Below are positions 1 to 6,941 of a DNA stretch of 9,777 bases, in pieces. The stretch's first letter is position 1, and every line of letters starts with the position of its first letter. The position numbers and the translations under genes were made by a program. The notes beneath the pieces were generated by a model. That model saw nothing but the letters and a program-made list of their open reading frames with translations. It did not search any database and was not told the DNA's origin. Source of the stretch: an uncultured Saprospiraceae bacterium (GTDB lineage: Bacteria > Bacteroidota > Bacteroidia > Chitinophagales > Saprospiraceae); assembly GCA_937942465.1 (NCBI GenBank), contig CALDEO010000173.1, forward strand, positions 1 through 9,777, given 5' to 3'.

Positions 1-774
1 ACTGTAACATTCACAATCTTAGTTGGTAACAATGGTCCTAACACTGCAACTGGTGTTGAAGTGACAGAATTATTACCTTCTGGATATACATATGCAGGAT
101 TCGCAACTACACAAGGACCATACAACCCTACAACAGGTATATGGAATGTAGGTACACTTGCTAACGGTGCAACTGGAACATTAACTGTTTCTGCTATCGT
201 TAACGCAACGGGTGACTACTTAAACCTTGCTGAAGTAACTGACCAAGATCAACCAGATTCTGATTCAACTCCTGGTGATGGTGTTGATACGGATGGTGAC
301 GGTGAGACTGAAGATGACCCAGGTGATGATGATGATGGTGATGGTGCTTCTGTTGATCCAATACTAGTAGTAGATGTATACTTAGATAAATCTGTAGATG
401 CATTGACTCCTCCAGCAATTGGAGAACAAATCAACTTTACTATATTAGTAGGTAACAACGGTCCGAATACAGCAACAAATGTTGAAGTAGTAGACTTATT
501 GCCTTCTGGTTATACATACGTAAGTAACAATCCTTCACAGGGTTCATACAATCCTACAACAGGACTTTGGACAATAGGTACTTTAACCTCTGGTCAGATC
601 ATTACTTTGGATATAGCAGTAACAGTTAACGCAACTGGTGACTACTTAAACTATGCTGAAGTAACTAATCATGATCAAACTGATATCGATTCTACACCAG
701 GTAATGGAGTAGATACTGACGGTGACGGTAACGTTGTTGATGATCCACAAGATGAAGATGATGGTGATGCTGCT
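1..774 (+). repeat. Two tandem DUF11 repeats, 426-bp period
   Basis: The segment beginning TILVGNNGPNTAT at nt 13 recurs at nt 439, giving a period of 426 bp (142 residues). The shared parts include LLPSGYTY, YNPTTG, VNATGDYLN and an acidic linker starting DSTPG(D/N)GVDTDGDG (262-348 and 688-774). The first copy is cut by the window edge, so more copies may lie upstream. The copies are clearly alike in protein, while many third codon positions differ, so the duplication is not brand new. Confidence 0.85.
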
Positions 775-3036
775 GGAATTACTCCAACAGGACCTGCTTC
801 TCTAGGAAACTATGTATGGGAAGATAGCAATGCTGATGGTATCCAAGATCCTTCGGAAGATGGAATCAATGGTGTAACAGTAGTTCTTTTTGAAGATGCT
901 AACAACGATGGTACACCTGATGGACCAGCTGTTGGAACAACCGTAACAACGACAAATCCTGCTACTGGTGATGATGGATTCTATGAGTTCACTGGATTAA
1001 CTCCAGGTAACTACATAGTAATGTTCACAACACCTACTGGATTTACTGCAACAACTCCTGATTACTCAGGTGGAAGTACAGACGCTACAGACATAGCTGA
1101 CGATAGTGATGTTAACCCTGCAACAGGATTATCTCATACTGTTACTTTAGGTAGTGGTGAGAATAATGATGCAATCGACGCTGGATACTATGAGTTATTG
1201 GATTTAGGAAACTTAATATTCCTTGATGATAATAATAACGGTATCTATGATACAGAAGATGTAAATGGTAACGGTATCCTTGATCCTACTGAAGATGCAA
1301 ATGGTAATGGTATCCTTGATGAGGAAGCTGTATTAGCCAATGTTGCTGTAACTCTTTGGGAAGAAACAACAGGAGACAATACTCCTGATGTAAACACAGG
1401 TATGACTGTATTCACTGATGCTAACGGATTATATCAATTTACTGATTTAGCTCCTGGTGACTATATAGTACAAGTTGCTCCGATTAACTTCACTGCAGGT
1501 TCTCCATTAGATGGATTATCAACAAGTGATGACACTCTAGTAACTGATCCTGATGATGATACTAACAATGATGATGACGGATACGATCCTAACTTAGGAA
1601 TTGGTATTATCTCATTACCAGTAACATTAGCTTCAGGTACAGAACCTATTAATGATGGAGATACTGATGCAAGCACAAATGAAAGTGTTGACTTTGGTTT
1701 CTACGAACCAGCTACTGTAGGTAACTTTGTATGGATGGATGATGACGCTGATGGTGTTCAAGATCCTGGTGAAGCAGGTATCAATGGTATTGTTGTTAAT
1801 CTTTATGATAGAAACAACCCAGGTGTAATTGTAGCTACTACAACTACTACCAATGATCCAACAACAGGTCTTCCTGGATTCTATGAATTCACTGACTTAT
1901 CTCCAGGTACTTATTACTTAGAGTTTGAAACGCCTACTGGATTTATTACTACTAGACCTAACAATACCATTACTGGTACTGAGGCAACTGATAGTGATGT
2001 TGATGGTACGAATGGAATCAATACGACTGCTGACTTCACACTTACTAGTGGAGATACAAATGAAGATATTGATGCTGGTATCTATGAGACAGCAACAATT
2101 GGAGACTTTGTATGGATTGATGGTGACGCTGGAACTCCAGGAGTACAAGATGCTTCTGATACAGGTGCCAATGGTGTAACTGTAAACCTAATCGATGCAT
2201 TCGGTAATGTTGTAGGAACAACTACTACTGCTAATGCGCCAGGTAGAGGAGATGGATTCTATGAATTCACTGATGTACCAGCTGGTAACTACTCAGTACA
2301 ATTTGTTGCACCTGCCGGATATTCATTCGTAACAGGTAATACAGGTACTAATGATGACTTAGATAGCGACGTTGTAAACGCTGCAAATGGTCAAACAGGA
2401 ACATTTGGAGTTGCTCCAGGAGATAACATAGATAACGTTGATGCAGGTCTTACTTTAGGAGTAGTACCAGTTGAGTTTGCTGATTTCTTCGGAGATTGGA
2501 ACAAGCAACGTGATATCAATGAATTGACTTGGATCACAGCATCTGAAATTAACAACGATCACTTTATAGTAGAAAGAACATTCGAACAAGGTGTTGACTT
2601 CGTTGAAATCGGAAAAGTTGAAGGTAACGGTAACACTTCTGAATTGACAACTTACAACTTCGATGATGTAAACATCCTACAAAGCGGTGTATACTATTAC
2701 AAATTGAAGCAAGTTGATCTTGATGGAAACTTCACTTACTCAAATACAATTAGTATTAAAGTAACAAGAGATTCTCAAGTAGATGTTAATCTTTACCCTA
2801 ATCCTGCGACGGATGAGACTACAATCAGAATATCTGCTGCAGAGCAAGGTACATTGAATGTAACGATCTATGACATCAAAGGAAAGGTCATCAATAGAGA
2901 TATCGTAAATACAGAAATTGAGTCAGGAGACTCTGAAAAGTCAATAGACATTTCAAATCTACCTGCTGGATCTTATGTAGTACGTATCAAAGTTGGAAGA
3001 AATGTATTTATCGAAAAATTATCTGTAATCAGATAA
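1..3036 (+). CDS. Large secreted T9SS-sorted repeat protein (DUF11 + SdrD B-like domains), 5' end missing
   Basis: The frame is open from base 1 and stops at TAA 3034-3036, so 1011 residues are visible and the N-terminus with its signal peptide lies upstream. The GTG at 61 is inside a domain and is not a plausible start. Domains in order: partial DUF11 repeat (residues 1-118), second DUF11 repeat (119-260), four SdrD B-like domains (about 267-398, 401-569, 571-696, 697-820; each opens with a G(N/D)xxxxD-type strand and closes with a D(A/F)G motif), a beta domain common before sorting tails (about 821-925, with ELTWITASEINNDHFIVER), and a T9SS type A tail (about 927-1011, with LYPNPA and a final KLSVIR). 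The tail directs export across the outer membrane and surface attachment or release in the T9SS family. The many Asp/Asn/Gly stretches suggest calcium-stabilised stalk domains. A surface adhesin or matrix role is inferred; no enzymatic domain is visible. A terminator follows, so the transcript ends here. Confidence 0.9.
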   Translation, partial: TVTFTILVGNNGPNTATGVEVTELLPSGYTYAGFATTQGPYNPTTGIWNVGTLANGATGTLTVSAIVNATGDYLNLAEVTDQDQPDSDSTPGDGVDTDGDGETEDDPGDDDDGDGASVDPILVVDVYLDKSVDALTPPAIGEQINFTILVGNNGPNTATNVEVVDLLPSGYTYVSNNPSQGSYNPTTGLWTIGTLTSGQIITLDIAVTVNATGDYLNYAEVTNHDQTDIDSTPGNGVDTDGDGNVVDDPQDEDDGDAAGITPTGPASLGNYVWEDSNADGIQDPSEDGINGVTVVLFEDANNDGTPDGPAVGTTVTTTNPATGDDGFYEFTGLTPGNYIVMFTTPTGFTATTPDYSGGSTDATDIADDSDVNPATGLSHTVTLGSGENNDAIDAGYYELLDLGNLIFLDDNNNGIYDTEDVNGNGILDPTEDANGNGILDEEAVLANVAVTLWEETTGDNTPDVNTGMTVFTDANGLYQFTDLAPGDYIVQVAPINFTAGSPLDGLSTSDDTLVTDPDDDTNNDDDGYDPNLGIGIISLPVTLASGTEPINDGDTDASTNESVDFGFYEPATVGNFVWMDDDADGVQDPGEAGINGIVVNLYDRNNPGVIVATTTTTNDPTTGLPGFYEFTDLSPGTYYLEFETPTGFITTRPNNTITGTEATDSDVDGTNGINTTADFTLTSGDTNEDIDAGIYETATIGDFVWIDGDAGTPGVQDASDTGANGVTVNLIDAFGNVVGTTTTANAPGRGDGFYEFTDVPAGNYSVQFVAPAGYSFVTGNTGTNDDLDSDVVNAANGQTGTFGVAPGDNIDNVDAGLTLGVVPVEFADFFGDWNKQRDINELTWITASEINNDHFIVERTFEQGVDFVEIGKVEGNGNTSELTTYNFDDVNILQSGVYYYKLKQVDLDGNFTYSNTISIKVTRDSQVDVNLYPNPATDETTIRISAAEQGTLNVTIYDIKGKVINRDIVNTEIESGDSEKSIDISNLPAGSYVVRIKVGRNVFIEKLSVIR
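799..2460 (+). repeat. Four SdrD B-like domain repeats
   Basis: Four diverged units start near 799 (SLGNYVWEDSNADGIQDPSE), 1201 (DLGNLIFLDDNNNGIYD), 1711 (ATVGNFVWMDDDADGVQDPGE) and 2089 (TATIGDFVWIDGD). Each has an Asp/Asn-rich loop, then a GxxV(T/V)V(N/T)L strand, a FYEFT(D/G)L-type segment with PG(N/T)Y, and an ending such as AIDAGYYE, DIDAGIYE or NVDAGL. This matches the SdrD B / collagen-binding B-like calcium-binding family. Unit 2 is longest because its loop is expanded by a 12-residue tandem repeat. Unit 4 has a small insertion (GTPG) in its calcium loop. Confidence 0.8.
1225..1332 (+). repeat. 36-bp tandem repeat encoding calcium-loop-like units
   Basis: Three consecutive 12-residue units are encoded in frame: DDNNNGIYDTED (1225-1260), VNGNGILDPTED (1261-1296) and ANGNGILDEEAV (1297-1332). 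The second and third are nearly identical in DNA (aatggtaa[c/t]ggtatccttgat), so this looks like recent tandem expansion. The NGNGILD(P)xED spacing resembles EF-hand or thrombospondin-3 calcium loops. It sits in the first loop of the second SdrD B-like domain. Confidence 0.8.
2779..3033 (+). other. T9SS type A C-terminal sorting domain
   Basis: The last 85 residues of the first protein have the usual layout of a Por secretion tail: VNLYPNPATDETTIRIS, then VTIYDIKGKVI, then IDISNLPAGSYVVRIKVG and the closing KLSVIR. In this family the domain is recognised by the outer-membrane T9SS machinery and usually removed during export. It supports the Bacteroidota assignment. Confidence 0.92.
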
Positions 3037-3075
3037 GACGATAGTCCTAGTGACTTTCGTAAAATAAAGTTCTTC

Positions 3076-3113
3076 AAGAGCCGATCCATTAATTTGGGTC
3101 GGCTCTTTTTTTT
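3076..3113 (+). terminator. Intrinsic terminator after the T9SS protein gene
   Basis: An 11-bp stem (AGAGCCGATCC at 3077-3087 with GGGTCGGCTCT at 3096-3106, one G-T wobble) closes an 8-base loop (ATTAATTT) and runs into eight T residues (3106-3113). It lies 40 bases after the stop codon. This is a classic Rho-independent terminator and separates this gene from purA. Confidence 0.92.
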
Positions 3114-3184
3114 ATACCCCTAACTATTACCAATATCACTACCCTACTATTGCTCAATAAGTACTCACAAGAACATTCCCATCT

Positions 3185-3206
3185 AAAATATTCACATAAA
3201 TATTTT
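3185..3206. repeat. AT-rich inverted repeat upstream of purA
   Basis: AAAATATT (3185-3192) and AATATTTT (3199-3206) form a perfect 8-bp inverted repeat around CACATA. It lies about 90 bases before purA. It could be an operator, but inverted repeats made only of A and T arise easily by chance. The rest of the 3114-3295 gap shows no gene. Confidence 0.3.
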
Positions 3207-3236
3207 CATGATGTATGTCAGAGTTATTGTTTTACT

Positions 3237-3244
3237 TACCTTTA
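3237..3244 (+). promoter_or_regulatory. Possible purA promoter -7 element (weak)
   Basis: TACCTTTA matches the Bacteroidota -7 consensus TAnnTTTG except for the last base. It would give a transcript start near 3250 and a leader of about 45 bases. No TTG lies at the expected distance upstream: the nearest, at 3227-3229, is only 7 bases away. This is a weak candidate. Confidence 0.25.
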
Positions 3245-3295
3245 AGCTTTAACTAACTTAGGTGTACTAATAAGTATGCCTACAAATGGCTACTG

Positions 3296-4567
3296 ATGGC
3301 TATAGATGTTATACTAGGACTACAATGGGGTGATGAAGGCAAAGGTAAAATTGTCGATTATTTATCTGAGCAATACGATCTAGTTTGTAGATTTCAAGGC
3401 GGGCCTAATGCAGGTCACACCATTAAAATCGCTGACAAGAAATACGTACTCCACACAGTACCCTCAGGCATATTCAGACCTAATGTCATTAATATAATAG
3501 GTAATGGTGTCGTGATCGACCCAGGAACCCTACTTAAAGAATTGGCAAAACTGGATGAAGCGAATATCCCATATAGAGATAGATTGCTTATCGCAAATAA
3601 GGCTCACCTTATACTTCCTACCCATAGATATCTAGATGCAGCATCTGAAGCATCAAAAGGTAAAGAAAAAATTGGTTCTACTCTTAAAGGAATAGGTCCA
3701 ACATATATGGATAAAACAGGTCGTAATGGTCTCCGTATCGGCGATATCTATTCATCTGACTTTGCTAGCAAGTATAAAGCATTGAAGGAGAAGCACATCC
3801 AGATGCTAAAACTATACCCTCCGATCGATTTTGATCTAGAAACTGCAGAAAAAGAATGGTTTGCAGCGTTGGAGGAAGTCAAAAAACTTAAGAATATTGA
3901 TGGTGAATACTACATCAATAAAGCAATAAAAGCTGGTAAGAAAATCTTAGCAGAAGGTGCTCAAGGATCTATGCTTGATATCGACTTCGGTACATACCCA
4001 TTCGTTACATCATCTAATACGGTAACCTCAGGTGTCTGTAATGGACTAGGTGTAGCTCCACAAACAATCGGAGAAGTAATCGGTATCACCAAAGCGTATT
4101 GTACAAGAGTAGGAGGAGGACCATTCCCTACTGAGCTACATGACGAAACTGGCGCTCTTTTAGGTAAGCACGGAATGGAGTTCGGTGCAACTACAGGTAG
4201 GCCTCGTCGATGTGGATGGATTGATATTCCACAATTAAAGTATACAATCATGATCAACGGTGTCACGCAGATATGCTTGACTAAGTTAGATGTGTTAAAT
4301 TTCTTTGACACCGTCAATGTTGTAACAGAATATATCATCGATGGTGTAAGTTCTGATGAGATTCCATATGACATGTGTATGGATGGTATTACGCTTAAGC
4401 ATAAAGAATTTGCTGGTTGGGGACATACTTTAGATACCGTTAAAGACATTGATACATTACCTAAAAATGCAGCTGACTTTGTTAGTTTCTTAGAGAATCT
4501 ATTGGAAGTAAAAATCAGCATGGTATCTATAGGACCAGAGCGAGATCAATTGTTGCTTAAAGACTAA
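3296..4567 (+). CDS. purA: Adenylosuccinate synthetase
   Basis: This 423-residue protein catalyses the GTP-dependent joining of IMP and aspartate to adenylosuccinate, the first committed step of AMP synthesis, in the cytoplasm. It has the full family signature: the N-terminal GDEGKGKIVD loop with the catalytic Asp13, the GGPNAGHTI motif with His41, the STLKGIGPTYMDKTGRNG segment (IMP-binding region), GAQGSMLDIDFGTYPFVTSS, GATTGRPRRCGWID, TKLDVL (guanine recognition) and the final GPERD. The length is normal for the family. The ATG at 3296 is chosen because it directly gives the family N-terminus MAIDVILGLQWGDEGKGK. Another ATG at 3286 is out of frame. The gene stands alone: a terminator precedes it and a 148-base gap with a hairpin follows. 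No purine riboswitch is evident upstream. Confidence 0.97.
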   Translation: MAIDVILGLQWGDEGKGKIVDYLSEQYDLVCRFQGGPNAGHTIKIADKKYVLHTVPSGIFRPNVINIIGNGVVIDPGTLLKELAKLDEANIPYRDRLLIANKAHLILPTHRYLDAASEASKGKEKIGSTLKGIGPTYMDKTGRNGLRIGDIYSSDFASKYKALKEKHIQMLKLYPPIDFDLETAEKEWFAALEEVKKLKNIDGEYYINKAIKAGKKILAEGAQGSMLDIDFGTYPFVTSSNTVTSGVCNGLGVAPQTIGEVIGITKAYCTRVGGGPFPTELHDETGALLGKHGMEFGATTGRPRRCGWIDIPQLKYTIMINGVTQICLTKLDVLNFFDTVNVVTEYIIDGVSSDEIPYDMCMDGITLKHKEFAGWGHTLDTVKDIDTLPKNAADFVSFLENLLEVKISMVSIGPERDQLLLKD

Positions 4568-4645
4568 ACTTCAAATAAAATCGATCGTACAGTCAATTTT
4601 ACTGGATCTAGATCGTTGAACAAATACTAAAGCATTTCGCTTATA

Positions 4646-4681
4646 CTGATGGGCTATCGGCTCATACCCATAGCCCATCGG
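4646..4681 (+). other. Strong hairpin between purA and the OMP gene
   Basis: GATGGGCTAT (4648-4657) pairs perfectly with ATAGCCCATC (4670-4679) around a 12-base loop, and C4646/T4647 with G4680/G4681 extend it to 12 pairs including one wobble. No T-run follows on either strand, so it is not a standard intrinsic terminator. It could protect the purA 3' end, act in the leader of the downstream gene, or be a scattered intergenic repeat. A weaker imperfect hairpin (CAGT/ACTG and CGATC/GATCG arms) lies at 4582-4615. Confidence 0.55.
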
Positions 4682-4715
4682 TAATTATAACAATGACTTT
4701 AAAGTTCGTAATCCT

Positions 4716-5318
4716 ATGAAAGCATTTTACATTCTCCTTTTTTGTTGTTTCAGTTTTATGAGTCAAGCTCAAAAGTTTGATGGGTCTATCGTTGTCGGTG
4801 GTACTGCATCTCAGATAGATGGTGATAATCTAGCCGGCTTCAATAAAATAGGTCTAACAGGCGGTATGAGACTAGAGTATGCTCTAGAAAACAATCTCTA
4901 TGCGGGGCTAGAAATGCTATATACTGCTCGTGGAAGTAGATCGGGACTTACTAACCCTGGAACGGCATCAAGTATAACATCTGTACACCTCAACTATATA
5001 GAAATCCCATTAATCTTTGGTATCAAAGACTGGTACCTTGAAGACGAAAAATACTACAAAGTAGGTGCCGAAACAGGATTATCATATGGCTACTTATTTG
5101 GAGCTAGTAGCAATGATAGTGCAATCACAAATTATATCGACGAATTCAAAACATCAGATATTAGTTATCATTTAGGGGCATTCTATGCATTCACCAAAAG
5201 GTGGACATTAAATGCTCGATATACTCGATCTGTAGTAACTCTCTATGAGGACGAAGCCAATGATGTAAAAGCGTTAAGATCTTATTACTGGAGTGTCAGA
5301 GCAATCTTTAGGTTGTAA
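4716..5318 (+). CDS. Small outer-membrane beta-barrel protein (PorT-like family)
   Basis: This 200-residue protein has a signal peptide: a short hydrophobic stretch after MKAFYILLF ending SQAQ, with cleavage likely after residue 18. The rest alternates polar and hydrophobic residues typical of an 8-stranded barrel: GSIVVGGTASQIDGDN, GLTGGMRLEYAL, LYAGLEMLYTARGS, LNYIEIPLIFGI, KVGAETGLSYGYLFG, SYHLGAFYAF, WTLNARYTRSVV and the final strand YYWSVRAIFRL. The LNYIEIPL segment and the opening GG(x)xAS are characteristic of the Bacteroidota outer-membrane barrel domain related to PorT. Substrate or partner cannot be told from sequence. The gene is flanked by a hairpin upstream and a 132-base gap downstream. 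No convincing TAnnTTTG promoter is visible before it. Confidence 0.8.
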   Translation: MKAFYILLFCCFSFMSQAQKFDGSIVVGGTASQIDGDNLAGFNKIGLTGGMRLEYALENNLYAGLEMLYTARGSRSGLTNPGTASSITSVHLNYIEIPLIFGIKDWYLEDEKYYKVGAETGLSYGYLFGASSNDSAITNYIDEFKTSDISYHLGAFYAFTKRWTLNARYTRSVVTLYEDEANDVKALRSYYWSVRAIFRL

Positions 5319-5421
5319 TCCCCTACTTCATTATTCTCTCTTATCCGATTAATGATCAGAATCATAAGATCATCAATCTCGATAATGTTACTTTCATTTA
5401 TTAAGTGTGATATAAAATGTA

Positions 5422-5445
5422 GATATTTGCATTCTATAAATGCAA
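5422..5445 (+). promoter_or_regulatory. Possible promoter and inverted repeat before the lipoprotein gene
   Basis: GATATTTG (5422-5429) matches the -7 consensus TAnnTTTG at five of six fixed bases. It overlaps a perfect 7-bp inverted repeat, TTGCATT (5427-5433) and AATGCAA (5439-5445), spacer CTATA, which ends five bases before the ATG at 5451. The position suits an operator or a small leader hairpin. No TTG lies at the usual distance upstream, so the promoter call is weak. Confidence 0.35.
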
Positions 5446-5450
5446 GTCCT

Positions 5451-5990
5451 ATGAAAAATTGTACACTTATTCTTTTTGGCTGTTTGATTATGTTATTCTC
5501 TTGTAAGGGAGATGTTAAAAAACAAGCAGTAGAACCTGCACCAGTAGAAAGAGAATACCCAAATCCCAATACACCTGACCGTGCCGGTCAAATGGATGCT
5601 GATGGCAATGAATATCAAAGTATTACAACGGATATCATGCAGAACCTGTACAACAACTGTCAGCTTATTGATTATATGTTCAATGACCTTCCATTCAGTA
5701 TGAATCAGAGTGAAACAAATGGAATCAGAAGTACGATATCTCATGTCACTACAATAGCGCAACCATCCATACCAGTAGGTTGTAAGCCGATAGCAAGACA
5801 GTTATTTCAAATAGAAGGTGAGATCGTATTGGAAGCAGATGTTTACTTTAGCGACAATTGTCAATTCTTTGTATTCCTTGAGGACAACAAACCTAAATTT
5901 GCCAATAAAATGAGTGAAGCTGGTATTCAGTTTTACACTAATATTATAAAGCAAGCTATGCAAGCACGTAAAGGTGCTACCAATGGGTAA
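5451..5990 (+). CDS. Lipoprotein of unknown function
   Basis: The predicted 179-residue protein begins MKNCTLILFGCLIMLFSC, a lipoprotein signal peptide with lipobox LFSC and the lipidated Cys at residue 18. I chose the ATG at 5451 because it places this signal at the N-terminus; the frame is open back to an ATG at 5352, but that would bury the signal behind 33 residues. A charged Pro-rich linker (about 19-45) precedes a globular domain (about 50-172) with three further cysteines (70, 111, 137), which could form a disulfide if the protein is periplasmic. I recognise no domain. The last 8 bases overlap the start of the phosphatase gene (ATGGGTAA holds both start and stop), so the two are probably translated together. 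The partner suggests a linked role, but none is proven. Confidence 0.75.
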   Translation: MKNCTLILFGCLIMLFSCKGDVKKQAVEPAPVEREYPNPNTPDRAGQMDADGNEYQSITTDIMQNLYNNCQLIDYMFNDLPFSMNQSETNGIRSTISHVTTIAQPSIPVGCKPIARQLFQIEGEIVLEADVYFSDNCQFFVFLEDNKPKFANKMSEAGIQFYTNIIKQAMQARKGATNG

Positions 5991-6888
5991 TCAAGCAATT
6001 ATAGACCTCGGGTCTAATACATTCCACATTGTTATTTACAACTTTGAGGAGTCGCCCTTTAAGGTCGTATTCCGTAAAAGGGTCTATGTATTTCTATCAG
6101 AAAAAGGAGTGCAGAAAATTGGAGACGAAGCATATGCTAGAGGTATTGCCACACTTACAGAATTCTATGACCTAGCCAAGATTCACGACGTTACAAACAC
6201 CAAGATCGTAGGTACTGCTACACTCAGGAACGCATCTAACGGAGTGGCTTTCCAAAAGCAAGTCTCGGATGCCTTTGACTGGCATATAGACCTTATCACC
6301 GGAGATCAAGAAGCTGCATACATCGCTCAAGGTGTTCGACTCTCTGCTCCACCTGATAAAGGTAACTCCCTCATAATGGATATAGGCGGAGGTAGTGTAG
6401 AGTTCATATTAGTACATGATGGAGAGATACAATACCAGCAAAGCTTTCCCATAGGTATCTCTATCCTGTACAATGAGTTTCACAAAAGCGAACCCATAAA
6501 AACAAGCGATATACAAAACGCTTATGCTTTCCTTCAAAATCATCTAGAAGGACTCATAGACTTAGTCAAAACCAAACCTATCGATCGCTTAATCGGAGCA
6601 AGTGGCACATTCGAAATATTTAAAAAGATGGGACTTAGTGAGCCATATAACACCTACTGTCATTGGCTAGCAATCAATAAATATCAAGATATCTCTGCGA
6701 TTGTAACAGCAATGGATCTAGACCAAAGAATGGAAGACCCTCGCGTACCAAAAAACAGAGCACAGCATGTTGTAGTAGCATTTCTTTTAATAGATTTTGT
6801 CATCGATCAGATCCAACCTGATCGACTAATGATCTCTGACTTTGCACTCAAGGAAGGAGTAATATCTGAAAATATCTCTAATTTTTAG
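5983..6888 (+). CDS. Exopolyphosphatase / pppGpp phosphatase family protein
   Basis: This 301-residue protein belongs to the Ppx/GppA family of the ASKHA ATPase fold, which hydrolyses terminal phosphates of polyphosphate or pppGpp. Visible motifs are the first phosphate loop AIIDLGSNTFHIVIY (Asp8 to His15), GTATLRNASNG (77-87), ITGDQEAAYI with likely catalytic Glu110, the second phosphate loop MDIGGGSVEF (132-141), and ASGTFE (206-211). It ends with ISDFALKEGVI, matching the family's S(x)xALREG region. It contains only the two ASKHA domains, like the short Bacteroidota and Aquifex forms, and lacks the C-terminal HD-like part of the roughly 500-residue E. coli Ppx. Which substrate it prefers cannot be told. 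The ATG at 5983 is preferred over an in-frame GTG at 5974 because it directly precedes the conserved first strand. It overlaps the lipoprotein gene by 8 bases. Confidence 0.9.
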   Translation: MGNQAIIDLGSNTFHIVIYNFEESPFKVVFRKRVYVFLSEKGVQKIGDEAYARGIATLTEFYDLAKIHDVTNTKIVGTATLRNASNGVAFQKQVSDAFDWHIDLITGDQEAAYIAQGVRLSAPPDKGNSLIMDIGGGSVEFILVHDGEIQYQQSFPIGISILYNEFHKSEPIKTSDIQNAYAFLQNHLEGLIDLVKTKPIDRLIGASGTFEIFKKMGLSEPYNTYCHWLAINKYQDISAIVTAMDLDQRMEDPRVPKNRAQHVVVAFLLIDFVIDQIQPDRLMISDFALKEGVISENISNF

Positions 6889-6902
6889 CCTAGTCTAAAA
6901 AT
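6881..6902. promoter_or_regulatory. 22-bp palindrome, candidate operator of the permease-repressor gene
   Basis: ATTTTTAG (6881-6888) and CTAAAAAT (6895-6902) are perfect inverted arms around a CTAG core (6890-6893); only the pair 6889/6894 fails, so 10 of 11 pairs match. It covers the stop codon of the phosphatase gene and ends 5 bases before the -33 TTG of the next promoter. No T-run follows and the arms are A/T-rich, so a terminator is less likely. DtxR-family operators are palindromes of about this size, and the downstream gene encodes such a regulator, so an autoregulatory site is the best reading (inference). Confidence 0.6.
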
Positions 6903-6907
6903 ATATT

Positions 6908-6936
6908 TTGCTTAACGTAAATTAGATGTACCTTTG
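6908..6936 (+). promoter_or_regulatory. Bacteroidota-type promoter of the metal permease gene
   Basis: A -33 TTG (6908-6910) and a perfect -7 element TACCTTTG (6929-6936, consensus TAnnTTTG) are 18 bases apart, close to the normal spacing for the primary sigma factor of this phylum. The expected transcript start is around 6940-6943. The ATG is at 6942, so the mRNA should be leaderless or nearly so. Confidence 0.75.
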
Positions 6937-6941
6937 CCACT

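Noticed and set aside
200..418. Minus-strand open frame with a run of His codons opposite the first gene
   Set aside because: It is the complement of the Asp/Gly-rich GATGAT repeats of the acidic linker and has no family resemblance.
1..2460. Repetitive DNA as a possible CRISPR or satellite array
   Set aside because: The repeats are in frame, of unequal length and encode recognisable DUF11 and SdrD B-like domains.
3961..4521. 186-codon minus-strand open frame inside purA
   Set aside because: It lies entirely within the conserved purA coding sequence and its translation looks like no known protein.
5352..5450. Upstream ATG at 5352 as the lipoprotein start
   Set aside because: It would put 33 residues in front of a clear lipoprotein signal peptide that begins at the ATG at 5451.
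4710..5460. Shared TCCTATGAAA at the starts of the OMP and lipoprotein genes as a regulatory repeat
   Set aside because: Six of the ten bases are the Met-Lys start common to secreted proteins, so the match is unremarkable.
5285..5569. Minus-strand frame across the OMP-lipoprotein gap
   Set aside because: It overlaps two plus-strand genes and shows no recognisable domain.
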